Assembly (NCBI RefSeq): GCF_036188265.1 | Contig: NZ_CP108093.1 | Location: forward strand, 248,001-312,000 | Length of the DNA stretch: 64,000 nucleotides | Reading direction: 5' to 3' | Origin: Streptomyces sp. NBC_00247 | GTDB lineage: Bacteria; Actinomycetota; Actinomycetes; Streptomycetales; Streptomycetaceae | In this document: positions 51,661-60,643 of the stretch, one piece after another | Numbering within the stretch: the first letter of the stretch is position 1 | Layout of the letters: each line of letters starts with the position of its first letter | Translations under genes and position numbers: made by a program | The notes under the pieces: model-generated | Database searches by the model: none | Seen by the model: the letters and a program-made list of their open reading frames with translations, nothing else | Told to the model about the DNA's origin: nothing

Positions 51661-53850
51661 GTGACCTTTTCGCGCATGAACGCGCTCACTTCACCGGGCC
51701 TGGTGGTGGCGGGCGCCGTCGCTCTCGCCTCCACCGTGTTCACCGTTCCGGCTCATGCCGTGGCGAGCGACGCCGTGCCGGCCGGCTCCTACGCCTTCAC
51801 CGTCAAGGTGTCCCTCGGGGCGGACGACACCGCTCGCGCGTGCAGCGGCGCCCTCGTCGCCCCGGACTGGATCCTGACCGCGGCGAGTTGCTTCGCCGAG
51901 AACCCGGCCGTGCCCGTGGTCGCCGCGGGCAAGCCCGCCCTGGACACCACCGCCTCGGTCGGCGGCACGAGCAGCCGCGTGGTGCAGCTCGTGCCGCGTT
52001 CCGGGCGGGACGTGGTCCTGGCCCGCCTGTCGCGGCCCGTCACCGCGGTCGCCCCGGTCTCCGTCGGCACCGTCTCCCCCGTGGCGGGGGAACAGCTGGT
52101 GGCGTCGGGCTGGGGCCGTACCGCCACGGAGTGGGTACCCACCTCCCCCCACGCCACCGGCTTCGTCGTGAACGCCGTCTCTGCGGACGACCTCGACGTC
52201 AGCGGGGTGGGAGGGGCCGTCTGCAAGGGCGACACCGGTGGCCCCCTGCTGCGCGAGGCGAACGGCACCACCGAGCTGGTCGGCATCAACAGCCGTTCCT
52301 GGCAGGGCGGTTGCCTGGGACAGACGGAGACCCGCACGGGTGCCGTCGCCGCACGCGCGGACGACCTGGCCACCTGGGTGTCGGACACCGTGGGCAAGGC
52401 GCCGGTGACCGACTTCAACTGCGACGGAGTCGAGGACATCGCTGTCGCCGACCCGGCGGCAGCGGTCGGCGGTGACGCCGACGCCGGCCTGGTGCGGATC
52501 GTCCTGGGCGGCGGCAAGGGTACCCAGGAGATCACTCAGGACCTGGACTGGGTGGCCGGCGGCTCGGAAGCCGGTGACGAGTTCGGCCAGGCGCTGGCCA
52601 CCGTCGACTACGACGAGGACGGCTGCACGGACCTGGTCGTCGGTACACCGGGCGAGGACCTGGACACCGCGACCGACGCCGGCATGATCGACATCCTGCA
52701 CGGCGCGCCGGGCGGTCTGGGTACGGGCACCGTCAAGGACACGCACTACGAACAGGGTGCGGGCAACGGCTCCCTGAGCGCGTCCGCCAGCGAGACCGGT
52801 GACCTCATGGGCGCCTCCCTGGCGGCCGGTGTCACCCGCGCCGGTGAACCGTTCGTGATCGCGGGAGCGCCGGGCGAGGGCGTCGACACGTCCGCCGGTG
52901 CGGGCATGGCCGTCTACATCCACGGCACGACGAACGTGGTCATCCACCAGGACCGGCTCGACGTCCCGGGCGCGGTCGAGCCGGGAGACGGTTTCGGAGG
53001 GGCCGTCGCGGCCGACTCGAACCACATCGTCGTCGCGGCGCCCCACGAGGCGATCGACACCGACGCGGACGCCGGCAACCTGGTCGTGTTCGACCCGAAC
53101 ACGCTGAACTCCGAAGACCGGCCGACCCCGCTGTTCGGGCTCGACCAGGATCTGGACACGGTCGGCGGCGGAGCCGAGGCCGGAGACCTGTTCGGCGCCT
53201 CGGTGGCGCTGGTGCCGTACCGCCCGTCGGGCACCGCGTCGGCCACGGAGTCGATCCTGGCCGTCGGTTCACCGGGCGAGGCCCTCAGCGTCAACGACGT
53301 CACCAAGGCCGGAGCGGGCCTCGTACAGTCTTTCCGGATCCGCGCGGACGGCGGCTACGGCCAGCTCAACACCTACGAGTCGGGCACCGCCGACGACGAC
53401 GTCTCCGGCACCTCCGAGGCCGGTGACCACTTCGGTCAGGCTCTGACGGCCGTGAACACAGCGCCGCGCGCGGTGAGCACCGCGGCGACCATGAAGCTGG
53501 CGGTCGGCATTCCCGACGAGGCGGTCGGCACCACCGCGAGCGCGGGTGCGATCACGACGTTCTCCCTGCTGGGAGCGCCCGGCGACGGCGAGCGGTGGAT
53601 CGAGACCGGTGACGGCGACGGCGTTCCCGGCACCCCCGGTGCCAAGCAGTACCTCGGAAAGTACATCCACTACACGTCCACGGCCCTCTACGTGGGCATG
53701 CCGTTCGGGCCGTCCGCCCACGGCACCCTGTACGCGCTGCCGCTGTCGAACGTGACCGCCGGCGGAACGATCGCACCGGTGACCACGTACCAGCCGGGCA
53801 CCGGCGGCCTTCCGGCCGCGGGAGTCCGCTTCGGTTACGCGGCACGGTAG
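51661..53850 (+). CDS. Secreted trypsin-fold pseudo-protease fused to FG-GAP repeats
   Basis: 729 residues. Signal peptide (about 1-36), S1 trypsin-like domain (40-250), then FG-GAP/integrin-like beta-propeller repeats (255-729; DFNCDGVEDIAVADP, DYDEDGCTDLVVGTPGE, SEAGDEFGQAL, EAGDLFGASVAL). In the protease triad the His is replaced (TAASC, Ser76), Asp117 remains (GRDVVLARL), and the nucleophile Ser is Thr192 (GDTGGP). It is therefore probably inactive and serves as a binding or scaffold protein. GTG start with GAGGA about 10 nt upstream. Confidence 0.85.
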   Translation: MTFSRMNALTSPGLVVAGAVALASTVFTVPAHAVASDAVPAGSYAFTVKVSLGADDTARACSGALVAPDWILTAASCFAENPAVPVVAAGKPALDTTASVGGTSSRVVQLVPRSGRDVVLARLSRPVTAVAPVSVGTVSPVAGEQLVASGWGRTATEWVPTSPHATGFVVNAVSADDLDVSGVGGAVCKGDTGGPLLREANGTTELVGINSRSWQGGCLGQTETRTGAVAARADDLATWVSDTVGKAPVTDFNCDGVEDIAVADPAAAVGGDADAGLVRIVLGGGKGTQEITQDLDWVAGGSEAGDEFGQALATVDYDEDGCTDLVVGTPGEDLDTATDAGMIDILHGAPGGLGTGTVKDTHYEQGAGNGSLSASASETGDLMGASLAAGVTRAGEPFVIAGAPGEGVDTSAGAGMAVYIHGTTNVVIHQDRLDVPGAVEPGDGFGGAVAADSNHIVVAAPHEAIDTDADAGNLVVFDPNTLNSEDRPTPLFGLDQDLDTVGGGAEAGDLFGASVALVPYRPSGTASATESILAVGSPGEALSVNDVTKAGAGLVQSFRIRADGGYGQLNTYESGTADDDVSGTSEAGDHFGQALTAVNTAPRAVSTAATMKLAVGIPDEAVGTTASAGAITTFSLLGAPGDGERWIETGDGDGVPGTPGAKQYLGKYIHYTSTALYVGMPFGPSAHGTLYALPLSNVTAGGTIAPVTTYQPGTGGLPAAGVRFGYAAR

Positions 53851-53868
53851 CCCGCCCCTGCGGGAACA

Positions 53869-53902
53869 GGGGGTGCGGCCGGTGTCCACCGGCCGCACCC
53901 CC
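53869..53902. terminator. Bidirectional terminator
   Basis: 16-bp perfect arms beginning GGGGGTGCGGCCGGTG around TC, between convergent genes. Confidence 0.85.
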
Positions 53903-53952
53903 GCGTCGTCCCCTCCGACGGATGCCACGGTGCGGAGCACCGGCGGCGGGTC

Positions 53953-54993
53953 TCAGGACGAGGCCCGCCGTACCAGCGTGGTCGGGGTGATCACCGAGTC
54001 GGGCGCCCCGGTCCCCTTGCGGTCGCGGTCCAGGCCACGCAGCAGCAGTCTCGCCATGAGCCGCCCCTGGCCCTCGACGTCCTGCCGGACGGTGCTCAGC
54101 GGCGGTACGGTCGTCTCGGCCACGGACGCCATGTCGTCAAAGCCGACCACCGCCACCTGGCCCGGCACCGGGATGCCGCGTTCGCCCAGCACCCGCAAGG
54201 CACCCGAGGCCATCAGGTCGTTGGCGGCGAACACCGCGTCCAGGTCGGGCCGCCGCTCCAGCAGCTCTTCCATGGCCCGCGCGCCGGACTCCACGGTGAA
54301 CGCGCCCTGCGCGACGAGTGTGGGATCGACGTCGAGCTGGATGTCCCGGTACCCGTCGAACCGGTCCAGGGCCGAGGTCTGGTCGGCCGGTCCGCCGATG
54401 TAGGCGATCCGCCGTCGCCCCAGGTCCCGCAGGTGCTGTACGGCCGCCCGCGCCCCGCCCCGGTTGTCCGCGTCCACGTAACTGGCGGTGCGCTCCCCGG
54501 GAGGCGTGGTCCAGCTCGGCCGCCCGCCGTACACGGTCGGCAGGCCGGCCCGCCGGGTGATCGCGGGCAGGGGGTCGTCGGTGTGCAGGGAGAAGGCGAG
54601 GGCTCCGTCGACGTGGCCGCCGGAGAGGTACCGCTCGATCCGGCCGAAGTCTCCCGGACCCTCCACGATCAACAGCACCAACTGGGCGTCGTGTTCGGCC
54701 AGCTCCTTGCTGATGCCCCGGAGCTGCCGGGAGAAGAACGGGTCGGAGAAGATGCGTATCTCCGGCTCGGCGATCACCACGGCCACCGCTCCGGTCCGCC
54801 GGGTGACGAGGGTGCGGGCCGCGTGGTTCGGGATGTACTGGAGCTCCTCGACCGCTTGGCGCACCCGGTCCACCAGAGGCTGGCGCACACCGTCGCCCCC
54901 GTTGACGACCCGGGACGCGGTGGCCCTGGAGACTCCCGCGCGCGCCGCGACGGCTTCCAGGGTGGGCCGGGAACCTGGGGACTGCTCGGGCAA
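53953..54993 (-). CDS. LacI-family regulator, CebR/BglR-like
   Basis: 346 residues. Headpiece TLEAVAARAGVSRATASRVVNGGDGV, hinge ARTLVTRRTGAVAVV, effector domain with FSDPFFSRQLRGISKEL, VFAANDLMASGALRVLGERG and VVGFDDMASVAETTVPPLSTVRQ. It resembles CebR-class repressors of beta-glucoside genes, whose operators have a GAGCGCTC core. TTG start is chosen: GAGGAG lies 8-9 nt upstream and no ATG/GTG fits. Divergent from GH64 with an operator between them, so it probably controls itself, GH64 and GH81. Inducer probably a laminari-oligosaccharide (inference). Confidence 0.88.
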   Translation of the reverse strand: MPEQSPGSRPTLEAVAARAGVSRATASRVVNGGDGVRQPLVDRVRQAVEELQYIPNHAARTLVTRRTGAVAVVIAEPEIRIFSDPFFSRQLRGISKELAEHDAQLVLLIVEGPGDFGRIERYLSGGHVDGALAFSLHTDDPLPAITRRAGLPTVYGGRPSWTTPPGERTASYVDADNRGGARAAVQHLRDLGRRRIAYIGGPADQTSALDRFDGYRDIQLDVDPTLVAQGAFTVESGARAMEELLERRPDLDAVFAANDLMASGALRVLGERGIPVPGQVAVVGFDDMASVAETTVPPLSTVRQDVEGQGRLMARLLLRGLDRDRKGTGAPDSVITPTTLVRRASS

Positions 54994-55099
54994 GGCGGGC
55001 GCTCCTCAACGCTGGGCGGCGGACCGGTAGGCAGGACCGCCGGTTCGCTCACAGCCTAGCGCCGGGGCCGCCCGGGAGCGGCGCCGCCACCTGCCCGGA

Positions 55100-55115
55100 T
55101 TGAGAGCGCTCCCAA
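55100..55115. promoter_or_regulatory. CebR-type LacI operator between the LacI gene and GH64
   Basis: TTGAGAGCGCTCCCAA, a 16-bp palindrome with one mismatch. About 30 bp later TTGACC (55144) and CATTAG form a plausible GH64 promoter. One half matches the GAGAGC of the GH81 sites, the other the GGGAGC of classical CebR sites. Confidence 0.82.
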
Positions 55116-55246
55116 ACTCGTCCCGCTCCGTTCGGCACATCCCTTGACCCTCATTGGTACAGGCCATTAGCGTCGCGTTCGCCTCAGGGCAACACCCCCA
55201 CCTCCGTCGCGCTTCTGACGGTTCATCACACCCTTTCGGAGGGTCA

Positions 55247-56908
55247 GTGGTCTCTCGACGTTCCTTCCTCACCGCGACCGGCGCGACCGCCGCCGCTGCC
55301 GCTCTCTCCCCGCTGTCGCCGTTCACCTCCACGGCCTCCGCCGCGAGCGCCCCGCTCCCGATCTCGCTCCAGAACAACTCCGGGAACAACACCGTCTACG
55401 CGTACATCTCCGGTACGGACAGCAGCGGTTGGCCGGTGTTCGTCTCCGCGAACGGCGCCCTGAACCGGCTGCCGAACCCGTCCGCGGCGGTGACGCCGAT
55501 CGCCGACTACTCCATCCCGCTGGGGGCCTCCGGCTCGGCGGCGACCAAGGTGAACCTGGCCGGCTTCGTCATCGGGGGCCGGGTCTGGTTCTCGGTCGGC
55601 CAGAAGCTCAAGTTCTTCGTCAACCCGGGCACCGTGCCCGGCGTGGTCCAGCCCGCACTGACCAGCGCCGACCCCAACTGGTCGACGAACTGGACCTTCT
55701 GCGAGTTCACCTTCAACAGTGCCAACCTGTACGCCAACATCTCCTACGTCGACATGGTCGGCCTGCCGGTCTCCATGTCCAGCACCGGCAGCTCCGGCAA
55801 CCAGACGGTCAGCCCGCTGCCCAGCGGCGCGCTCGCCTCCATCGCCTCCGGCCTGCGGTCCCAGCACGCCACCGACGGCGCCCCCTGGGACAAGCTGGTG
55901 ATCAACGACTCCTCCGGCGGGGTGCTGCGCGTCCTCGCACCCTCGCACTCCCCGGTGGACTTCGGCAACTACTGGGACGACTACCTGAACCGGGTGTGGG
56001 CCCGCTACGCCACCACCCCCCTGACCCTGAACGGCCAGGGCGGCATCGGCTCGTACACCGGCACCGTCTCCGGTGGCGCCATCGTCTTCTCGGGCCTCAA
56101 CACCAACGGCGTCCCGTTCACCAAACCCAGCGCCGTCGACATCTTCGGCTGCGCCTCCGGCCCGCTCTACAACTCCGGCGGCGACGCGCGCGGCGCCATC
56201 GCGGCCCGGCTGTCCGCCGCGCTCAACCGGAGCAGCCTGCTGGTCTCCGGCGGCAACAACAACCCCGACGGCGTGTCCCCGTCCCAGTACTACACGGACC
56301 CCATCACCAACCACTACGCGCGACTCGTCCACAAGTACGCGAGCATCGGCTACGCCTTCCCGTACGACGACGTCGGCCCCACCGGTTCCGCGCCCGTCGA
56401 CGGCCACATCCAGGACGGCAACCCCACGTCCTGGACCATCTCACTGGGCGCGGGCTCGGGTTCGGGGTCGAACCCGGGCGGCGGAACGGGTTCGGGTACC
56501 AGCGCCTACGGCACCATCCAGGCGGAGTCCTACTCGGCCCAGAGCGGCACCACCACGGAGACCACCACCGACACCGGCGGTGGCCAGAACGTCGGGTACA
56601 TCGCCAACGGCGACTGGCTCAAGTACTCGTCCCTGGACTTCGGTTCGACCGCACCGTTCCAGTTCAAGGCCCGGCTCGCGTCGGGCGCAGCGGCGGGCGT
56701 GAGCGGCGCGATCAAGGTACGTCTGGACAGCACCACCGGCCCGCAGATCGCGGAGATCAACTTCTCCGGCAGCGGCGGCTGGCAGACCTGGCAGACCGTT
56801 CCCGCCAACATCATCGCCTCCGCGACCGGTGTCCACGACGTCTACCTGGTCTTCTCCGGCAGCAGTTCGGATTTCCTCAACCTCAACTGGTTCACCTTCA
56901 CCAAGTGA
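55247..56908 (+). CDS. Secreted GH64 beta-1,3-glucanase (laminaripentaose-producing type) with CBM6
   Basis: 553 residues. Twin-arginine-type signal (SRRSFLTATGATAAAAALSPL). GH64 domain (about 38-400) with catalytic candidates Glu153 (WTFCEFTFN) and Asp169 (SYVDMVGLP), a 16-residue spacing matching the Streptomyces matensis enzyme. A Gly/Ser linker (about 402-420) leads to CBM6 (423-553; IQAESYSAQSG, GDWLKY, VHDVYLVF). Releases laminaripentaose-like products from beta-1,3-glucan. GTG at 55247 with GGAGGG just upstream is chosen over an ATG 31 codons earlier, since RR should be near the N-terminus. Confidence 0.9.
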   Translation: MVSRRSFLTATGATAAAAALSPLSPFTSTASAASAPLPISLQNNSGNNTVYAYISGTDSSGWPVFVSANGALNRLPNPSAAVTPIADYSIPLGASGSAATKVNLAGFVIGGRVWFSVGQKLKFFVNPGTVPGVVQPALTSADPNWSTNWTFCEFTFNSANLYANISYVDMVGLPVSMSSTGSSGNQTVSPLPSGALASIASGLRSQHATDGAPWDKLVINDSSGGVLRVLAPSHSPVDFGNYWDDYLNRVWARYATTPLTLNGQGGIGSYTGTVSGGAIVFSGLNTNGVPFTKPSAVDIFGCASGPLYNSGGDARGAIAARLSAALNRSSLLVSGGNNNPDGVSPSQYYTDPITNHYARLVHKYASIGYAFPYDDVGPTGSAPVDGHIQDGNPTSWTISLGAGSGSGSNPGGGTGSGTSAYGTIQAESYSAQSGTTTETTTDTGGGQNVGYIANGDWLKYSSLDFGSTAPFQFKARLASGAAAGVSGAIKVRLDSTTGPQIAEINFSGSGGWQTWQTVPANIIASATGVHDVYLVFSGSSSDFLNLNWFTFTK

Positions 56909-56915
56909 CCCGGAC

Positions 56916-56956
56916 CCGCCGCCCCGGACCCGCGACCGGCGGGCCCGGGGCGGCGG
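56916..56956. terminator. Hairpin after GH64
   Basis: 12-bp arms CCGCCGCCCCGG / CCGGGGCGGCGG with further pairing inside, between convergent genes. Confidence 0.8.
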
Positions 56957-57033
56957 AGCCCGTCACCGCTGCGGCGAGCCCGGTGCCCGCCCGTGCGACG
57001 CGATGACACCCCCCGTGTGCTCCGAGCGGTCCG

Positions 57034-58224
57034 TCACTCCTCCGTGACGAGTTCGAGGGCCTCGTGGGACGAGTACTCCGGCGATTCGGGAACGGGCCAC
57101 TCCTGGTCGGGTACGTACCCCACCGTCCGCCACCACGGCTCGGACGGCAGTTCTCCGCCGGGCTCGAAAGGCTGTCCCGGAATGGGGAAGGCGCCCGCCT
57201 GACCGATCGCGGCCGCGGCTTCGCGGGTCCACTCCCCCGGCTCGGCCCAGGGGTGCGGGGCGAGGTTGAAGGTGCCCCAGTGGATCGGCATCAGAACGCC
57301 GCGAGGGCTGCCGCCCTGGAGATCCAGATGCGCGCGGAGCCCCTCGGCGGGCGTCATGTGGATGTCGGGCCAGAACTCGGAGTACGCCCCGATCTGGATC
57401 ATCGTGATGTCGAACGGGCCGTGCTCGGCCCCGATGTCACGGAAGCCGGCGAAGTAGCCGGTGTCGCCACTGTGGTAGATCCGGTGCTCGGCCCCCTCGA
57501 CCGCCCAGGACGCCCAGAGGGTGTGCTGCCCGCTGCGCACGCCGCGTCCGCAGAAATGCCGTGCGGGGGTCGCGGTGAGCCGGATGCCCGCCACCTCCGT
57601 GCTCTCGTTCCAGTCCAGCTCGCGCAGCCGGGCGGGTGAGACACCCCAGTGTTCCAGATGGGCGCCGACGCCGAGCGGCACGGCGAAGACGGTGTCCGTC
57701 CGGGCGAGGGCACGGATCGTCGGCAGGTCCAGGTGGTCGTAGTGGTCGTGCGAGATGACGACGACGTCCACCGGCCCCAGGGCGTCGAGCGAGAGCGGGG
57801 CGGGATGGAGACGCTTGGGGCCCGCGAAGTCGAACGGGGAGCAGCGCTCGCCCCAGACGGGGTCGAAGAGCACACGGCTCCCGTCGATCTCGGCGAGGAC
57901 ACTGGAATGGCCCATCCAGGTCACCCGGAGACCCGAGGCCGGCGGCCGGGCCAGGTCGGCGAAGGTCGTGGCGTGTACCGGGATGTTTCCGAGCGGTGCC
58001 CTGCGGGCCCGTTGCTCCTTGTTGAAGTAGGTCTTCGCGAGTTCCAGCGAGGAGCCCGAGGGCCGGGTCCGGGCCCCGACCGGATTCTGGAACACTCCGT
58101 CGGCGAAGTGGGGCGAGCGGCGGATGCGCTCCATCCGGGCCCCCGAGGGGTCGGCCCCGAACGCGTCGGCGCGCATCGAGCGGAGTCGGGTGCGCAGGGG
58201 GGTCAAGAATTCGGCGCCGGTCAC
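57034..58224 (-). CDS. Metallo-beta-lactamase-fold hydrolase (UlaG/NAPE-PLD-like)
   Basis: 396 residues. Metal motif VVISHDHYDHLDLPT (HxHxDH), TWMGHSSVLAEIDG before it, TPARHFCGRG, HSGDTGYFAGF and GVLMPIHWGTFNL. The N-terminal 90 residues (PHFADGVFQNPVG) are typical of the NAPE-PLD-like branch. GTG start with AGGAG 6 nt upstream. Substrate unknown; likely a phosphodiester or lactone. No signal peptide. Confidence 0.88.
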   Translation of the reverse strand: MTGAEFLTPLRTRLRSMRADAFGADPSGARMERIRRSPHFADGVFQNPVGARTRPSGSSLELAKTYFNKEQRARRAPLGNIPVHATTFADLARPPASGLRVTWMGHSSVLAEIDGSRVLFDPVWGERCSPFDFAGPKRLHPAPLSLDALGPVDVVVISHDHYDHLDLPTIRALARTDTVFAVPLGVGAHLEHWGVSPARLRELDWNESTEVAGIRLTATPARHFCGRGVRSGQHTLWASWAVEGAEHRIYHSGDTGYFAGFRDIGAEHGPFDITMIQIGAYSEFWPDIHMTPAEGLRAHLDLQGGSPRGVLMPIHWGTFNLAPHPWAEPGEWTREAAAAIGQAGAFPIPGQPFEPGGELPSEPWWRTVGYVPDQEWPVPESPEYSSHEALELVTEE

Positions 58225-58341
58225 AGCATCTCCTGGGGGAGTCGGTCTCTTCTTATTATGTGCGGGAGGCACGCCCGCGCGACGGTTCGCCCGGGGCGGG
58301 CACCGCACCCCGGGCCTGCCCGGCTCCCCACACGTATCGCG

Positions 58342-58782
58342 TCAGGCACCCGGCTGCCCGTACACGTGCTCGATGCGCAGGGTGAGAACGACTCTGCGGT
58401 CCCGCACCATCGCCTGCCGGTAGTCGTCCCAGTCCGGGTGCTCGCCGAGCACGTCCCGGTAGAGGGTGATCAGCGCTTCGACGGTGGCGTCCCGGGGATC
58501 GGCGGCGGGGGGAGTCAGCTCGGCCGTCCCGTCCACGACGGTCCACGCGCCCCGGTTCTCGCTCGTCACATGGAAACTCGCCCGGGGGTCGCGGCGCAGG
58601 TTCCGCGTCTTCGCCCGGTCCTCCGTCACCGAGACCCGGATCGTCCGGGCCGCCGCGTCGTAGGCGTGGTTCACGTTCGACAGCTGGGGGCGGCCGTTCT
58701 TCCTCAGGGTCACCAGCACCCCGTCGTGCGAGGCACCGACGAGGCGCAGAAGGTCTTCCTGTGCGGTATCGAGAGAGGTCAT
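58342..58782 (-). CDS. PPOX-class F420-dependent oxidoreductase
   Basis: 146 residues, split-barrel flavin/F420-binding fold: GVLVTLRKNGRPQLSNVNHAYD, RTIRVSVTEDRAKTRNLRRDPRASFHV and WTVVDGTAELTPP. Reduces or oxidises small substrates with F420H2; specific role unknown. It stands between two unrelated minus-strand genes. Confidence 0.88.
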   Translation of the reverse strand: MTSLDTAQEDLLRLVGASHDGVLVTLRKNGRPQLSNVNHAYDAAARTIRVSVTEDRAKTRNLRRDPRASFHVTSENRGAWTVVDGTAELTPPAADPRDATVEALITLYRDVLGEHPDWDDYRQAMVRDRRVVLTLRIEHVYGQPGA

Positions 58783-58870
58783 GATCCGTCCAACGTGTCC
58801 ACGCCCCGCAAGATTCCGCCGAAGGGCGGACGGCGATCCTCTGCCGGGGGTGGCGCGTGCCCCCTCTCCG

Positions 58871-59890
58871 TCACGTCTGGCGCACGGGTGCGTACTGCTC
58901 GCCCCCGAGCCCGAAGGTCCAGGCGACCCCGTCCTTCGCCGTGCGGGTCGCGGGCGGCACCCGCAGCCAGTAAGTGCGGTGGGTGCCGTCGGGTTCAGGG
59001 GTGGAGTTGACGACCTCGACCATCACGACGTCCTCGTCGCCGGGGAGCGGGATGCGCCAGAGAATGCCCGTCTCGTCCCGGTGGACCGGCTCCGCACCGG
59101 ATTCCTCCAGGTAGCGGTCGTAGCCGTAGTGCTCCAGCATCACGCGCCGCAGCTCGGCGTTGGCCTCCTCGCGTATCCGCTCGGGGGTGAGGGCCGAGAG
59201 CTCCTCCAGGAAAGCGGCCGGCACCGGCATGCCGCGCCAGGCGTGGAGGGCGAAGCCGTCCGGGTAGGCGAGCGCCGGGCCGTCCCCGCGGTCGAGGCGG
59301 CCCGCCTCGTCGCGATGGAGCGTCTCAGGGCGTTCGGCGACGACGACGGCGTTCTCGTAGGGCCACCACCACCCGGCGTTGCGCGCCACCTCGGCCAGGC
59401 CCGCAAGGCGCTCGCTGTCCTCGAAGGCGGCGAGCCATGCCGCGTCGTGCTGCCCCAGCACCGCGTCCAGCAGCACCAGTCGCACCGCCGTCTCGTCCTC
59501 GGGATCCGCGGCGAGCTCGGCCACCACGCCCGCGCGGATACGCGCGGCGAGGGCGGAGGTGCTCTCCCACAGCTGCGCGCCGGTGGCCGACCAGAGCGCG
59601 GCCCAGCCCATCGCTCCCAACTCGTCGTACTTCCGGCGGCGTTCGTGACCCCACGGCCGGGTACGCACCTCCTCACGCACCGACTTACCGGCGTCGACGA
59701 GCTTCTCCACCGCCTTCACCGCTGCCCTGGGCGAGTCCGCCCAGACGATCCGGCCCGGCTCCGCCAGGCCCGCCGTGCGGTAGGCCCGACGAATGCCCTC
59801 CTCCGCCGCCGTCCTGTCGGCCCTTCCGGTGGCCGAGGCCACCGCCCGCCACGAGGTCGCGTCCCGCGTCATCATTCCCGTCCCTGTCAT
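58871..59890 (-). CDS. DUF6745-like protein of unknown function
   Basis: 339 residues, soluble, Ala/Arg/Glu-rich in the first half, with WRAVASATGRADRTAAEEGIRRAYRTAG and RIVWADSPRAAV at the N-terminus and a beta-rich C-terminal part (GILWRIPLPGDEDVVMVEVVNSTPEPDG, HRTYWLRVPP). I place it in DUF6745 from memory of that pattern. Starts at ATG 59890 or 59875. An 89-bp gap separates it from the upstream gene of similar orientation. Confidence 0.65.
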   Translation of the reverse strand: MTGTGMMTRDATSWRAVASATGRADRTAAEEGIRRAYRTAGLAEPGRIVWADSPRAAVKAVEKLVDAGKSVREEVRTRPWGHERRRKYDELGAMGWAALWSATGAQLWESTSALAARIRAGVVAELAADPEDETAVRLVLLDAVLGQHDAAWLAAFEDSERLAGLAEVARNAGWWWPYENAVVVAERPETLHRDEAGRLDRGDGPALAYPDGFALHAWRGMPVPAAFLEELSALTPERIREEANAELRRVMLEHYGYDRYLEESGAEPVHRDETGILWRIPLPGDEDVVMVEVVNSTPEPDGTHRTYWLRVPPATRTAKDGVAWTFGLGGEQYAPVRQT

Positions 59891-59979
59891 CCCTGGTCAC
59901 CCGTCCCTGCTCGTGTTCGTGTTCCTGCTCGGGTGCGCCTTTCCGGCGCGTCTTTCTCGTCCGCGCCGGTGATCGCCCG

Positions 59980-60378
59980 TCAGTCCGCCACGACGCGGAA
60001 CGCGCCGGGGACGTACTCCCGTTGGCGCACCACGCGGAACCAGCCCTTGGGCAGCGCGATCGGGGCGTGTTCCTCGTGCACGACCCGCCCGCCCTCGGGA
60101 AGGTGGAGCAGCATCGGTCCGAACGGCCCCGACTCGCGTATCAGCCGGCCGGGTCCCTGTACGGCGTGCGCGTGTCCGGTGACCTCCCCCAGGGCCAGCA
60201 CCAACCGACCGCGCCCGTCGCGCAGTTCGCCCCGCGCGTCCAGGAACGGCGCGGGCACCTCGGACTTCTCGACCGCCATGATCAGCACATCGCCCTGCCG
60301 GTACACGGACGTCTCCCCTCCGGTACGGCGCCCCGTGCGCCGAACCCTGTGGAGAACGCTAGGAGGTGGGTCTGACAT
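59980..60378 (-). CDS. Hypothetical protein, neighbour of the DUF6745-like gene
   Basis: 132 residues, beta-rich: VYRQGDVLIMAVEKSEVP, LVLALGEVTGHAHAVQG, MLLHLPEGGRVVHEEHAPIALPKGWFRVVRQREYVPG. No enzyme motif recognised; the HAHA and HEEHAPI histidines might bind metal. It lies upstream of the DUF6745-like gene and divergent from the STM4015 operon. Residues before VYRQGD may be over-called, as the first 24 are Arg/Pro-rich. Confidence 0.7.
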   Translation of the reverse strand: MSDPPPSVLHRVRRTGRRTGGETSVYRQGDVLIMAVEKSEVPAPFLDARGELRDGRGRLVLALGEVTGHAHAVQGPGRLIRESGPFGPMLLHLPEGGRVVHEEHAPIALPKGWFRVVRQREYVPGAFRVVAD

Positions 60379-60643
60379 CGGCGGGTTCCCGCGGTCGGCG
60401 GAGGCACCACGCGGCTGCGCCCGCCCCCTGGCCCCCGCAACCGTCCGCCGCGCGATCGCCACCCCGGTGGATCACCCCGTGGATCCGTCGGTCCGGGCGC
60501 TCCGGCTCGCGGCACCCCGGGAGCACCGGCACACGTCTCAGCTGCCGGACCGCGGCGTTCCCCGTCCCGGGTGCGGCGCTGTCAGTGGCACTTGATAGAC
60601 CTTGCGGCAGACAGACGTCCCCAGCACACCGGAGCTTCGGGTC

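Noticed and set aside
53953..54993. Alternative ATG/GTG start for the second LacI protein
   Set aside because: No such codon fits ahead of the HTH; the TTG with GAGGAG gives the expected short N-terminus.
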